64,000 nucleotides of DNA from Pseudopedobacter saltans DSM 12145 (lineage in GTDB: Bacteria; Bacteroidota; Bacteroidia; Sphingobacteriales; Sphingobacteriaceae), in NCBI RefSeq assembly GCF_000190735.1, contig NC_015177.1, forward strand, positions 2,728,001 through 2,792,000, written 5' to 3'. Every line of letters starts with the position of its first letter. The stretch's first letter is position 1. The notes below the pieces were generated by a model. That model did not search any database, was not told where the DNA came from, and saw only the letters and a program-made list of their open reading frames with translations. The position numbers and the translations under genes are program-made. Positions 56,411 through 64,000 of this stretch are shown here, piece by piece.

Positions 56411-57008
56411 GGACTGCCATTCACTCTTCGCATAGGCATTCTAGTAATATTATTGTCGCTGATATTCTTTTTTCTTTTTTGAAAAAGAAACAAAAACATT
56501 TTCTTTTTATGGCCTTAGCTCTATCCTCACGCTCAGGGAAAAATGACATCGCACCAACTTTCCTTTGCCACTCTGCTTCATGAAAAGAATCTACTAAATT
56601 GAGCAAAGAAAAGAGGCTCGGTTATGCTATCCGTTCCCCGGTGCAACCATTTTTACAACGAACATTGCAAACTTACACTTTCTTTGATAGTACGGCCAGT
56701 GGCATGATAAGATTTGGAGACCTTGTCCCGACTTTACGTCGGGGTAAAATCAGATAAATCTTTGTGCACAAACAATAAATAAGTAAACCCCAAGCAATCC
56801 AATGTGCTGTAGAAAGCAACATTAAGCACCAACGAACACACATATCCGGATTGCGCTAATGAAAGATTTATCCAGATGGAGCGACAAAGATTATACGCCA
56901 AGGCATTTTGGTCCTTTTTTGCTAAAAATGTGGAGCATTCTTGAAGGCCATTTAAAAACATCAAATACTGTCTGAAAAAAGGACTAGGCCAGCCGCCGGC
57001 TATGGGGC
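56411..57008. repeat. Long tandem repeat, copy 1
   Basis: First of three consecutive copies of a unit of about 590 bp, starting GGACTGCCATTCACTC. Landmarks in every copy are TTCGCATAGGCATTCTA, TTTTTTGAAAAAGAAACAAA, GAGCAAAGAAAAGAGGCTCG and ACACATATCCGGATTGCGC. This copy carries 25 extra bases (56720-56744) with the hairpin CCCGAC-TTTAC-GTCGGG that the other copies lack. Short open frames on the - strand are not supported as genes, because differences between copies mostly change the amino acids. Confidence 0.85.
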
Positions 57009-57590
57009 GGACTGCCATTCATTCTTCGCATAGGCATTCTACTAATATTATTGTCGCTGATATTCTTTCTTCTTTTTTGAAAAAGAAACAAAAACATCTT
57101 CTTTTTATGGCTTTAGCTCTTACCTCACGCTCAAGGAAAAATGTCATCGCACCAACTTTCCTTTGCCACTCTGCTTTTTGAAAAGAATCTACCCAATTGA
57201 GCAAAGAAAAGAGGCTCGGTTATGCTATCCGTTCCCTGGTGCAACCATTTTTACAACGAACATTGCAAACTTACACTTTCTTCGATAGTACAGCCAGTGG
57301 CATGATAAGATTTGGAGCTAAAATCAGATAAATCTTTGTGCACAAACAATAAATAAGTAAACCCCAAGCAATCCAATGTGCTGTAGAAAGCAACATTAAG
57401 CACCAACGAACACACATATCCGGATTGCGCTAATTAAAGATTTATCTAGATGGAGCGACAAAGATTATACGCCTTGATTTTTTGGATACTTTTGTATCAA
57501 AGACAAAATGCTTTAGCATTCTTGAAGGCCATATAGAAACATAAAGACTTTCTGAAAAAAGTAATCTAGGCCAGCCGCCGGCTATGAGGC
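57009..57590. repeat. Long tandem repeat, copy 2
   Basis: Second copy, 582 bp, clearly above 90 percent identical to copy 1 over most of its length by eye. Both of its edges fall in a small GC-rich hairpin CCGCC-8 nt-GGCGG (56993-57010 and 57575-57592), in contrast to the AT-rich interior. The end region differs from copy 1 (GTATCAAAGACAAAATG present, absent in copy 1). Confidence 0.85.
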
Positions 57591-58015
57591 GGACTAACTT
57601 TCATTCTTCGCATAGGCATTCTACTAATATTATTGTCGCTGATACTCTTTTTTCTTTTTTGAAAAAGAAACAAAAACATTTTCTTCTTATGGCCTTAGCT
57701 CTATCCTCACGCTCAGGGAAAAATGTCTTCGCACCAACTTTCCTTTGCCACTCTGCTTTTTCAAAATAATCTACCCGATTGAGCAAAGAAAAGAGGCTCG
57801 GTAGTGCCATTTGTTCTAAACAGCAACCATTTTTAGGATTGAACATTGCAAACTTATACTTTCTTTGATAGTACGGCCAGTGGCATTATAAGATTTGGAG
57901 CTAAAATCAGATAAATCTTTGTGCAAAAACAATTAACAGGCAAATCCCAAGCAATCCAATGTGTTGCTGAAAGCAACATAAAGCTGTAATGGACACACAT
58001 ATCCGGATTGCGCTT
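57591..58015. repeat. Long tandem repeat, copy 3 (partial)
   Basis: Third copy, cut off after ACACATATCCGGATTGCGC at 58015, about 425 bp. It is more diverged near its end (AAAGCTGTAATGG replaces AAGCACCAACG). Beyond it, TTTTTGTTTTTGGTATTTA resembles the sequence following the SIMPL terminator, so the whole array may be bounded by related edges. Confidence 0.8.
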
Positions 58016-58022
58016 TTTGTTT

Positions 58023-58053
58023 TTGGTATTTATTATTCGGAAACGTACTTTAG
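58023..58053 (+). promoter_or_regulatory. Candidate promoter at the end of the repeat array
   Basis: TTG (58023-58025), a 20-bp spacer and TACTTTAG (58046-58053, one mismatch to TAnnTTTG). The gene's ATG is only 9 bp further, so the transcript would be nearly leaderless. Confidence 0.4.
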
Positions 58054-58062
58054 ACTTAGTAT

Positions 58063-59109
58063 ATGGCACCTGAAGAAAGAAAAGACGTTCCCTCGAAAAA
58101 GAAGTTAAATTATCCGGTTAATGAGCCTCTTCGCAGGTATCTACTAAAGTATGACAGGGAAGTAAAACTTCCTGTAATGTACAGCGACATGCTTCGTTTC
58201 AACCTTACAGTACCATTATTAGACAACAATGGAGTAGATACTCTATGGCATACGGTCTATTATGACGAATCGGAGATGAAAGATCTGTTTCCCGGACTAG
58301 AATACATTTATGCTTTATTAAGAGCTTCCGGACGTATGGAAGTTATGGAGCACCTTTCTGTTGCCCGTATAGATTATTGTTCTTTTGGAAACTCCAAACC
58401 TTTCAGGGTTCGTATCATCAACAGATTTAACGATAATTACGACCATTTTTATGTTAAGGTAGCCGATTCTTCCCGCGTTTACGGGCTAGAACTGGAACAC
58501 ATTCTCTCCCCTAACCGTATTAATTATCTTACAGATGGAAATACATTGATAGAAGAACATATTGCCGGAATGCCTGGTGATCTGTTTATTAAACAAGCTG
58601 TTAAAGATTCGGTATTTAATAAAACCAGGATCTGCAAAGAGTTTGTCAAATTTAATGAAAGATGTTTCGTACGTCTGTTGGGCGATATGCGGTCTTACAA
58701 TTATGTTGTGGATATTACCCCAGACATTGAGGGAAATCAATACCGTATACGCGCTATAGATTTTGACCAGCAATCTTACGAAGGAAGATTAAAATTCTAC
58801 CTACCGCATTTCTTTAAAGAAAATAACAGAATTGTGTTTATGGGAATTGGTCTGGTGAGTGAAACTTCCATGTTGCAATACCAGCAGGAAGAACGCTCAA
58901 TTATCAGGCACAGGGCCAGAGTAGGTCAAAAAAGGTTAAAAGAAGTTTTCTATCTTATGGGAAAAGAAAAACTTGCACCCGATGAAAAAATAATCAGCCT
59001 GGGAAAAGAATTAGCCGCTTACCATCAAAACCCATTATTTACAAAAATACGGACAATGGGAGGCCTGGTTAAAGAACATCTTTTCGCCTGTTTATTCAAT
59101 AGCAAATAA
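58063..59109 (+). CDS. Unknown protein with aminoglycoside-kinase-like motifs
   Basis: A 348-residue cytoplasmic protein with no confident family. The order of motifs recalls protein-kinase-like phosphotransferases: YVKVAD (K132), a following Glu-rich helix GLELEHIL, EEHIAGMPGD (about 164-173), then LLGDMRSYNYVVD (G207, D208, N213) like the HGDxxxxN catalytic loop, and AIDFDQQ (D233, D235) like the metal-binding Asp. The catalytic-loop His is replaced by Leu/Gly. This is pattern reasoning only. The gene stands alone after the repeat array, and a lipoprotein gene follows after 69 bp. Confidence 0.55.
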   Translation: MAPEERKDVPSKKKLNYPVNEPLRRYLLKYDREVKLPVMYSDMLRFNLTVPLLDNNGVDTLWHTVYYDESEMKDLFPGLEYIYALLRASGRMEVMEHLSVARIDYCSFGNSKPFRVRIINRFNDNYDHFYVKVADSSRVYGLELEHILSPNRINYLTDGNTLIEEHIAGMPGDLFIKQAVKDSVFNKTRICKEFVKFNERCFVRLLGDMRSYNYVVDITPDIEGNQYRIRAIDFDQQSYEGRLKFYLPHFFKENNRIVFMGIGLVSETSMLQYQQEERSIIRHRARVGQKRLKEVFYLMGKEKLAPDEKIISLGKELAAYHQNPLFTKIRTMGGLVKEHLFACLFNSK

Positions 59110-59141
59110 AAAAAGAAGTTTTTAATAAAATCAAAAGACAG

Positions 59142-59168
59142 TTTTGTTCGTTATACTACAGAACAAAA
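59142..59168. promoter_or_regulatory. Inverted repeat upstream of the lipoprotein gene
   Basis: TTTTGTTC and GAACAAAA are perfect 8-bp inverted repeats separated by 11 bp, ending 10 bp before the ATG. It could be an operator or a leader hairpin that hides the ribosome-binding region. Confidence 0.35.
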
Positions 59169-59178
59169 TCATCTTTTT

Positions 59179-59670
59179 ATGAAAAAAATATCATTTGCAT
59201 TGCTGGCTTTTGCACTTATAGCAACAGCAATTTCAGGATGCGCGTCGCATAAAAACAATTCTACAGCCATGAACTCTACCTCTAAAGGAAATCTTACAGG
59301 AACATGGGTTGTATCAGACGTTAAAAGAGAAGGATTTCCCAACGACTACCAGATAAAAAATGCCTTTAACATGGCTCCTTACGAATCTTTCGTGGGAAGT
59401 ATATGGCGTTTATATGGAAGTTACAAAGGCCAGATCAGCCTAACCAATGGGAATACAGAAAGTATATACTGGGATTTACTGAACGGCGACACAGCTCCGG
59501 TTTTCCAATTTAAAAGAGTTCCGGAAGGGGTAAAAGCCAGAGATGTAAGGGAAGGATATCGATTAGATATAAGTTGGATAGACAGTAATCATCTAAGCTT
59601 ACGCTCGCCATTCTCTATCGAAAACGGAACCACAGCTTATATTGTTTATAATTTGGAAAGGCAGAAATAA
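59179..59670 (+). CDS. Small lipoprotein, lipocalin-like
   Basis: A 163-residue lipoprotein (lipobox AISGC, Cys21). After a Ser/Asn-rich linker the sequence GNLTGTWVVSDVKREG resembles the start of small lipocalin-like domains. The rest is beta-rich and ends TAYIVYNLERQK. No specific function is recognised. Confidence 0.7.
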   Translation: MKKISFALLAFALIATAISGCASHKNNSTAMNSTSKGNLTGTWVVSDVKREGFPNDYQIKNAFNMAPYESFVGSIWRLYGSYKGQISLTNGNTESIYWDLLNGDTAPVFQFKRVPEGVKARDVREGYRLDISWIDSNHLSLRSPFSIENGTTAYIVYNLERQK

Positions 59671-59699
59671 ACCATAATCTTATTCAGGTCAGCAAGCAG

Positions 59700-59727
59700 G
59701 GAGTCGAATCATCAACGCTTCGACTCC
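59700..59727. terminator. Bidirectional hairpin between convergent genes
   Basis: GGAGTCGA and TCGACTCC form a perfect 8-bp stem with a 12-nt loop, between the lipoprotein gene (+) and the VOC operon (-). No long U-tract on either side. Confidence 0.55.
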
Positions 59728-59754
59728 TTCCCTGTAAAGCAAATACAATTAGCA

Positions 59755-60606
59755 TTAGTTTCCCATTGCTGCTTTTTCTAGTATTTCAAGATCGAACTTC
59801 TTCATTTTCATAAAGGCTTCCATTACTTTAGGGGCTTTCACCGGATCCCTCATCCATTTTTCTAAAGGTGCAGGTACTATTTGCCACCATACGCCAAAAG
59901 CATCCTGGCACCAGCCGCACATACTTTCTTTTCCACCCTCTATTAGATTTAGCCAATAAAAGTCAATTTCCTTCTGCGTATCACAATTAATCACTATACT
60001 GACACCTTCGTTAAAATTAAACCCATGTGATAAAGCACTATCCATAGCGGCCATTTTATAACCATTTATATGAAATTGAGCATGTTTTATATGCCCTTCA
60101 ATATCGCCTTCTCCAGGCTCGTATCTTGCTATGAGATCGATCGAGGAATCTGGAAATAACGAAGTATAAAAATTAATGGCTTTTTCGGCATTGCCATTCT
60201 GTTCTCCGGTAAACATCAGCGCAGGGAATATATCGGCCTTTTCCTGCCCCGACAGTCCTAAAGATAGCTGCCAGGAAACTCCATATTTATCTTGTATCCA
60301 GCCATATCGTTTACTCCATGGATAGGTATTTAAAGGCATCAATGCTTTTCCGCTCTCACTTAGCTTAGTCCACGAATGGTTAATTTCTTCCTCCGATTCG
60401 CAGATTACAAAAAAAGATATGGACGGATTAGGTTTAAATATTGGGCCCCCGTCTAAAGCCATAAACTGCTTCCCTTTAATAGAAAATGTAGTTACCATCG
60501 CGGTACGTGACTTTATTTTTGTATCGTGAAATACTTCACAATAAAATTCAGCTGCTTCCGCGCCCTGGTTATCAAACCATATGCAAGGATAAATTACGTT
60601 TTTCAT
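59755..60606 (-). CDS. Two-domain PhnB-like VOC protein
   Basis: A 283-residue protein with two glyoxalase/PhnB-like (VOC) domains. The first (about 3-125) starts IYPCIWFDNQGAEAAEFYCE, and the second (about 135-265) starts with FPALMFTGEQNGNAEKAINFY. Such proteins are often misnamed 3-demethylubiquinone methyltransferase. Metal-dependent chemistry is usual for the fold; the substrate is unknown. It is the last gene of a five-gene operon. Confidence 0.85.
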   Translation of the reverse strand: MKNVIYPCIWFDNQGAEAAEFYCEVFHDTKIKSRTAMVTTFSIKGKQFMALDGGPIFKPNPSISFFVICESEEEINHSWTKLSESGKALMPLNTYPWSKRYGWIQDKYGVSWQLSLGLSGQEKADIFPALMFTGEQNGNAEKAINFYTSLFPDSSIDLIARYEPGEGDIEGHIKHAQFHINGYKMAAMDSALSHGFNFNEGVSIVINCDTQKEIDFYWLNLIEGGKESMCGWCQDAFGVWWQIVPAPLEKWMRDPVKAPKVMEAFMKMKKFDLEILEKAAMGN

Positions 60607-60649
60607 GTGTGACTGGTTTAAAGTATTATTCTTTTTGATCAGTAAAAAA

Positions 60650-61099
60650 CTAGGCTTCGCATAGCAGCTTCAATCTTTCTAATGCTTTTGGATAGGTCTT
60701 ATCAAAATAATCGATCCACTGATCTTGTATATCCATTTCAACCGTTAGTGTCGTTTGACTATCATTTCCGTCGAAAGAATAGTTTTCATAGGTATTTGCC
60801 CAGCCTTCTATCTCTGGTCCTTCTGTTACCTCCCTGTCTCCTGAAAGTATCCCTATGTATTTTATAGAAACAAATTTATTTGGGATATTTTCTTCTATCA
60901 ATCCTATCATTCCCTCCCTTTTTCCTTCTTTATTTATTCCTGTAAACAATATTTTGGAATTTTTATCCCAACTTCCGTCAAAATCAGAAGTGGGATTAAA
61001 CTCTGCTGTCCACTGTTTAAAGGTGGCTTTTCCCAACATCGTGTTGTACACCTTTTCAATGCCCGCATGAATGGTAATTTTAAACTGCTTTCTTTTCAT
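60650..61099 (-). CDS. SRPBCC (AHSA1-like) protein
   Basis: A 149-residue START/Bet v1-like protein. The N-terminus FKITIHAGIEKVYNTMLG followed by FKQWTAEFNPTSDFDGSWDKN is the AHSA1-type pattern of a hydrophobic-cavity protein. No catalytic residues can be named. It lies 43 bp before the two-domain VOC gene and 33 bp after another VOC gene. Confidence 0.85.
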   Translation of the reverse strand: MKRKQFKITIHAGIEKVYNTMLGKATFKQWTAEFNPTSDFDGSWDKNSKILFTGINKEGKREGMIGLIEENIPNKFVSIKYIGILSGDREVTEGPEIEGWANTYENYSFDGNDSQTTLTVEMDIQDQWIDYFDKTYPKALERLKLLCEA

Positions 61100-61132
61100 A
61101 TCAGTATGTTTTTCGATAGGTGAATTTTGCTA

Positions 61133-61549
61133 TTATTTATTTGCATAGTTTATCATCCAGCAAACACCGTATTTATCTTTGAAAGAGCCGAAATAATCTC
61201 CCCAGAACATATCGTCCAAAGGCATTTCAATAGTACCTCCCGCAGACAATCCGTCGAAGATTCTTTTAGCTTCTTCTCTGCTATCAGGACTTACTGAGAT
61301 ATAATTATTGTTTCCGACATGCAATACATGCCCTTGTGACTGCAAGCAATCCGATGCCATTAAAAATTGTCCATCTCCAATAGGCAATGAAACATGCATA
61401 GCCATGTTCTTTTCATTTTCTGGCAGGTTTTCAGTCCCTGGTGCAGCACTCATTTTCTGGACAAACAATTCTCCTCCAAAAACGGTTTGATAAAAACGGA
61501 AAGCTTCTTCCGCGTTACCATTAAAATTCAAATAGGGATTAAGTTTCAT
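61133..61549 (-). CDS. Single-domain PhnB-like VOC protein
   Basis: A 138-residue VOC protein beginning LNPYLNFNGNAEEAFRFYQ, with GDGQFLMASD in the middle and FGSFKDKYGVCWMINY at the end, the standard PhnB-like pattern. It is probably a homodimer. It follows the DoxX-like gene by 8 bp. Confidence 0.88.
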   Translation of the reverse strand: MKLNPYLNFNGNAEEAFRFYQTVFGGELFVQKMSAAPGTENLPENEKNMAMHVSLPIGDGQFLMASDCLQSQGHVLHVGNNNYISVSPDSREEAKRIFDGLSAGGTIEMPLDDMFWGDYFGSFKDKYGVCWMINYANK

Positions 61550-61557
61550 GATATTAT

Positions 61558-61929
61558 TTAGTTTAATAATGTTTTATATTTCTCTCTGTTATCAAAAAGT
61601 ACCCAAAGTTCTATAAGCCATAGAATACCAGCTACTACCAACCCAGCAGGCATATAAGTTAAGTTTTGTAATATAATACCAACCAGTACTGGTAAAATAA
61701 CAATTGCCCCTAAAGCTCTGGTTCTTGGTATGATAAAAAGCAATCCTCCCAATATTTCTATGGTACCAACCAAGGGCATCAACCATTTTATAGTCATAAA
61801 TGCAGCGCCTACTTTTTGCAACTCAGGATCCAAAGGGGGTACCGGCATATAATGCAGGTGTTTGTCCAATCCGGCATTAATAAATGTAAGTCCAAACAAC
61901 AGACAAAGAATAAATTTTACAGCTTTCAT
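61558..61929 (-). CDS. DoxX-like membrane protein
   Basis: A 123-residue protein with four predicted membrane helices (about 4-22, 46-66, 72-90, 95-112). The pattern TFINAGLDKHLHY then LVGTIEILGGLLFI fits the DoxX family of small membrane proteins, some of which work in thiol or sulfur redox chemistry. It lies between two VOC genes. Confidence 0.82.
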   Translation of the reverse strand: MKAVKFILCLLFGLTFINAGLDKHLHYMPVPPLDPELQKVGAAFMTIKWLMPLVGTIEILGGLLFIIPRTRALGAIVILPVLVGIILQNLTYMPAGLVVAGILWLIELWVLFDNREKYKTLLN

Positions 61930-61948
61930 TATAATTGATCTTAGATTT

Positions 61949-62338
61949 TTAATTCAAGGAATATAGTCCGAAGGTATTTCCTTCAGTATCTATACAAATC
62001 GAGCAAAAACCATGCTCGCCTAAAGACATTTTTGGAGTTGTAACTTCTCCTCCAGCTTTTTTAACTCTAGCTTCCTCTACACTGCAATCTACACAGGGGA
62101 AGTACACAATAGTAGATAGGCTTCCTTTATTTCGGTTATGTGATTCACCATTTTGAACCAGTGCACCGCTCACTCCCTGGTTTTCGGCACTTGAGAAGAA
62201 TGACATTTTTAAATCCCCGCTTCCAGGAATAGCTGGTGCGTCCTGAAATTGAGTTCCCAATACTTCTGTATAGAATTTCTTGGCTCTATCTATATCATCA
62301 ATATAAATTTCGAACCAACATATGATATTGTTATTCAT
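61949..62338 (-). CDS. Glyoxalase-like VOC protein
   Basis: A 129-residue VOC protein (CWFEIYIDDIDRAKKFYTEV at the start, then EHGFCSICIDTEGNTFGLYS near the end). It is of the glyoxalase/bleomycin-resistance type and distinct from the two PhnB-like members. It is the first gene of the five-gene - strand operon, 19 bp before the DoxX-like gene. Confidence 0.85.
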   Translation of the reverse strand: MNNNIICWFEIYIDDIDRAKKFYTEVLGTQFQDAPAIPGSGDLKMSFFSSAENQGVSGALVQNGESHNRNKGSLSTIVYFPCVDCSVEEARVKKAGGEVTTPKMSLGEHGFCSICIDTEGNTFGLYSLN

Positions 62339-62634
62339 AGCAAATTGATTTTAACGGTTATAAAACAAAAATAAAGCGTTCTCCAAGAAATCAACTTGCC
62401 ATAAGACAAGAAATAAAAGAATATTAACACTTCGTTATTATCTGGCTGGCTATAATGTTTCCGTTAACACAATAGACTTATAAAGGCAACAAAACCATAA
62501 CCCCCTCTTAACCTCCTCGAAACAACCACCAAACTAATTTTACCGCCGATATTAAAGTACGTACTACAGAATTGATTCATCAAAAAAATTAACAGCAAAA
62601 TCAACTTCGTTGAATGAGTTCAGAAATTAAAAAA

Positions 62635-64000
62635 ATGGAAAACTACTTTCACAAGGTAACAAAGCAGACCATGATACTGTTTTTGTTACTACTAAACGTT
62701 TCAATCATCAAGACCTTTGCACAAGAAAGCAAAATCAGAGTTAAAGGAACGGTACTATCCCTTGAGGATGGAGAGCCCGTTATTGGTGCAGTCGTTAAAC
62801 TGAAATCCAATAATAGGAGCACGCAAACGAACGTCAATGGAAATTTCACGGTAGATGTTACTCCTACAGAGAAATTAATCATCTCATCTATTGGATTTAA
62901 AACAGTGGAGATTCCCGTAGATGGCAAGACAACACTAGACCTAAGACTATCTGTGGAAGATATGAGCCTAAAGGAAGTCGTAGTAACAGCTCTAGGTATA
63001 AAGAGAGAGGAAAAAGCTTTAGGCTATGCCACAACTGTGGTTCAAGGTGAGCAACTTACAGAAGCCCTTTCCGGCAACTGGACAGACGCTTTGTCAGGTA
63101 AAGTTGCCGGCTTAAACCTGGTAAGATCCAACAGCGGGCCTACGGGTTCTAATAAAATCATACTGAGAGGCGAAAATAACCTGACAGGTGACAACGAAGC
63201 TTTGATTGTTGTAGATGGAGTGGTTATTAACAATAGTAGTGCAAGACGTACTGCCAATGCAGGTGAATCTGTTTATGGAACCAGCAGTGACAATATGCCC
63301 GCCGATTATGGAAGTGGATTAAATGATATCAACCCCGAGGATATAGAAAATATTAACATTCTTAAAGGTCCGGCCGCAGCCGCCTTATATGGACAAAGAG
63401 GAGCTAACGGCGCTATTATAATCACTACAAAATCAGGAAGTACAAAGAAAAAAGGACTTGGTGTTACCTTTAATTCAAACTTTGCATTAGAAAGTGTGAA
63501 CCGTTGGCCTGATATGCAGTTTGAATATGGACAAGGCCTTGATGGTGCCGCTTATTACTCCTATGGAGCCAGCGAAGACGGAGCAAGCACAAGTGGAACC
63601 AGTTCTGCTTACGGTCCAAGATTCGATGGACAATATTTTTATCAATACGATCCTGTAACCCAGGCAAGGGGAAAAGAGAGAACACCATGGGTGCCTTATA
63701 CCAATAAGATTCGTGATTTCTTTGAAACAGGGCAAACATTAACAAATTCGGTAAGTGTAGATGGTGGAACAGACAAAACAACGGCTCGTTTTTCTGCCAC
63801 TAATGTTAAAAATAAATGGATAACGCCAAATACCGGATATGGACGAAATTCGGTAGCATTATCTGTAAATTCTAAAATCAACAAGAAACTAACTGTTAGT
63901 GCAAAGGTAAACTACAATAATAAATTTAGTGATAATTTACCTGGCGCGGGTTATGGTAACCAATCCTTAATGTATTGGTTTATCTTTTGGCAACCAAATG
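62635..64000 (+). CDS. SusC/RagA-family transporter, N-terminal part
   Basis: The frame is open from the ATG at 62635 to the window end (455 codons). A signal peptide ending FAQ (about residue 30) is followed by a carboxypeptidase-regulatory-like domain (KIRVKGTVLSLEDGEPVIGA), the TonB-box-like segment SLKEVVVTALG and a plug with ALIVVDGVVINN, then INILKGPAAAALYG. The barrel begins after about residue 290. There is no STN domain, so unlike the SusC at 48929 it should not signal through FecR. A SusD partner would be expected just beyond the window. The 296-bp upstream spacer has no other gene that I can support. Confidence 0.92.
   Translation, partial: MENYFHKVTKQTMILFLLLLNVSIIKTFAQESKIRVKGTVLSLEDGEPVIGAVVKLKSNNRSTQTNVNGNFTVDVTPTEKLIISSIGFKTVEIPVDGKTTLDLRLSVEDMSLKEVVVTALGIKREEKALGYATTVVQGEQLTEALSGNWTDALSGKVAGLNLVRSNSGPTGSNKIILRGENNLTGDNEALIVVDGVVINNSSARRTANAGESVYGTSSDNMPADYGSGLNDINPEDIENINILKGPAAAALYGQRGANGAIIITTKSGSTKKKGLGVTFNSNFALESVNRWPDMQFEYGQGLDGAAYYSYGASEDGASTSGTSSAYGPRFDGQYFYQYDPVTQARGKERTPWVPYTNKIRDFFETGQTLTNSVSVDGGTDKTTARFSATNVKNKWITPNTGYGRNSVALSVNSKINKKLTVSAKVNYNNKFSDNLPGAGYGNQSLMYWFIFWQPN

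Noticed and set aside
56734-57018. Open frame of 94 codons on the - strand spanning the copy 1/copy 2 junction
   Set aside because: It is confined to repeat DNA. The start region lies in the junction hairpin, and the corresponding stretch of copy 2 is interrupted.
56421-57846. Three similar short - strand open frames (61-81 codons) in the long repeats
   Set aside because: They recur only because the DNA repeats. Between copies 1 and 2 nearly all base changes alter the amino acid, there are no good start contexts, and compositions such as CFCFFFKKEK follow from an AT-rich palindrome.
57854-58069. 71-codon - strand frame at the end of copy 3
   Set aside because: It overlaps the candidate promoter and start of the + strand gene, and its sequence is repeat-derived.
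62601-62613. Antisense terminator upstream of the second SusC gene (TCAAC-TTC-GTTGA followed on the - strand by TTTTG)
   Set aside because: The stem is only 5 bp and the T-run is short and broken, so the analogy to the plus-strand terminator at 52407-52439 is too weak.
1-64000. CRISPR arrays, tRNA, rRNA or prophage genes
   Set aside because: I saw no short direct repeats with regular spacers, no cloverleaf with CCA-type ends that I could support, and no phage structural genes.

Overview
The window is a stretch of chromosome from a low-GC member of the Bacteroidetes, most likely of the Sphingobacteriaceae (Pedobacter-like). The supporting signs are SusC/SusD pairs, ECF sigma/FecR regulation, the Bacteroidetes-type promoter form TTG-N19-21-TAnnTTTG, two-lipoyl-domain SucB, and GH109/GH20 enzymes. 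I did not see tRNA, rRNA or CRISPR sequences.

Region 1 (1-12.9 kb, + strand) is a branched-chain amino acid operon: ilvB (3' part only), ilvN, a DinB-like gene, ilvC, a ModF-like double ABC ATPase, leuA, leuC, leuD, a Leptospira-type citramalate synthase (cimA), leuB and a strong terminator, then ilvA. It can make valine, leucine and isoleucine, with two possible routes to 2-oxobutyrate: citramalate plus LeuCDB, and threonine deamination by IlvA. Several spacers carry degenerate repeats phased every seven bases.

Region 2 (12.9-41.3 kb, almost all - strand) is mostly housekeeping: an orphan ABC ATPase, an ECF sigma/putative anti-sigma/barrel-protein cluster, recJ-lptB-GH3, a lone MBL hydrolase (+), two paralogous periplasmic-binding-protein/histidine-kinase sensors (one without its ATPase domain) with YceI and a lone response regulator, gcvP, a 46-residue membrane protein with pdxJ, a GNAT-like protein, a barrel protein, sucA-sucB, an orphan SusC-like receptor and a DASH-type cryptochrome/photolyase.

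Region 3 (41.5-54.1 kb) starts with a PTPS-family gene (+) that ends inside a perfect 27-bp inverted repeat. It is followed on the - strand by a polysaccharide utilisation locus, in transcription order: ECF sigma, FecR anti-sigma, SusC with STN domain, SusD, a surface lipoprotein with an apparently inactivated EEP domain, an intact EEP lipoprotein, a GH109-type enzyme and a GH20 hexosaminidase. The enzymes suggest N-acetylhexosamine-containing glycans as substrate. An intact IS982-family element with a 7-bp target duplication sits just upstream.

Region 4 (55.3-64 kb) has a SIMPL-domain gene with a terminator, then about 2 kb without a credible gene that holds three tandem copies of a roughly 590-bp repeat. 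After it come an unknown gene with kinase-like motifs, a lipoprotein, a five-gene - strand operon of VOC, SRPBCC and DoxX proteins, and the start of a second SusC gene running off the window.
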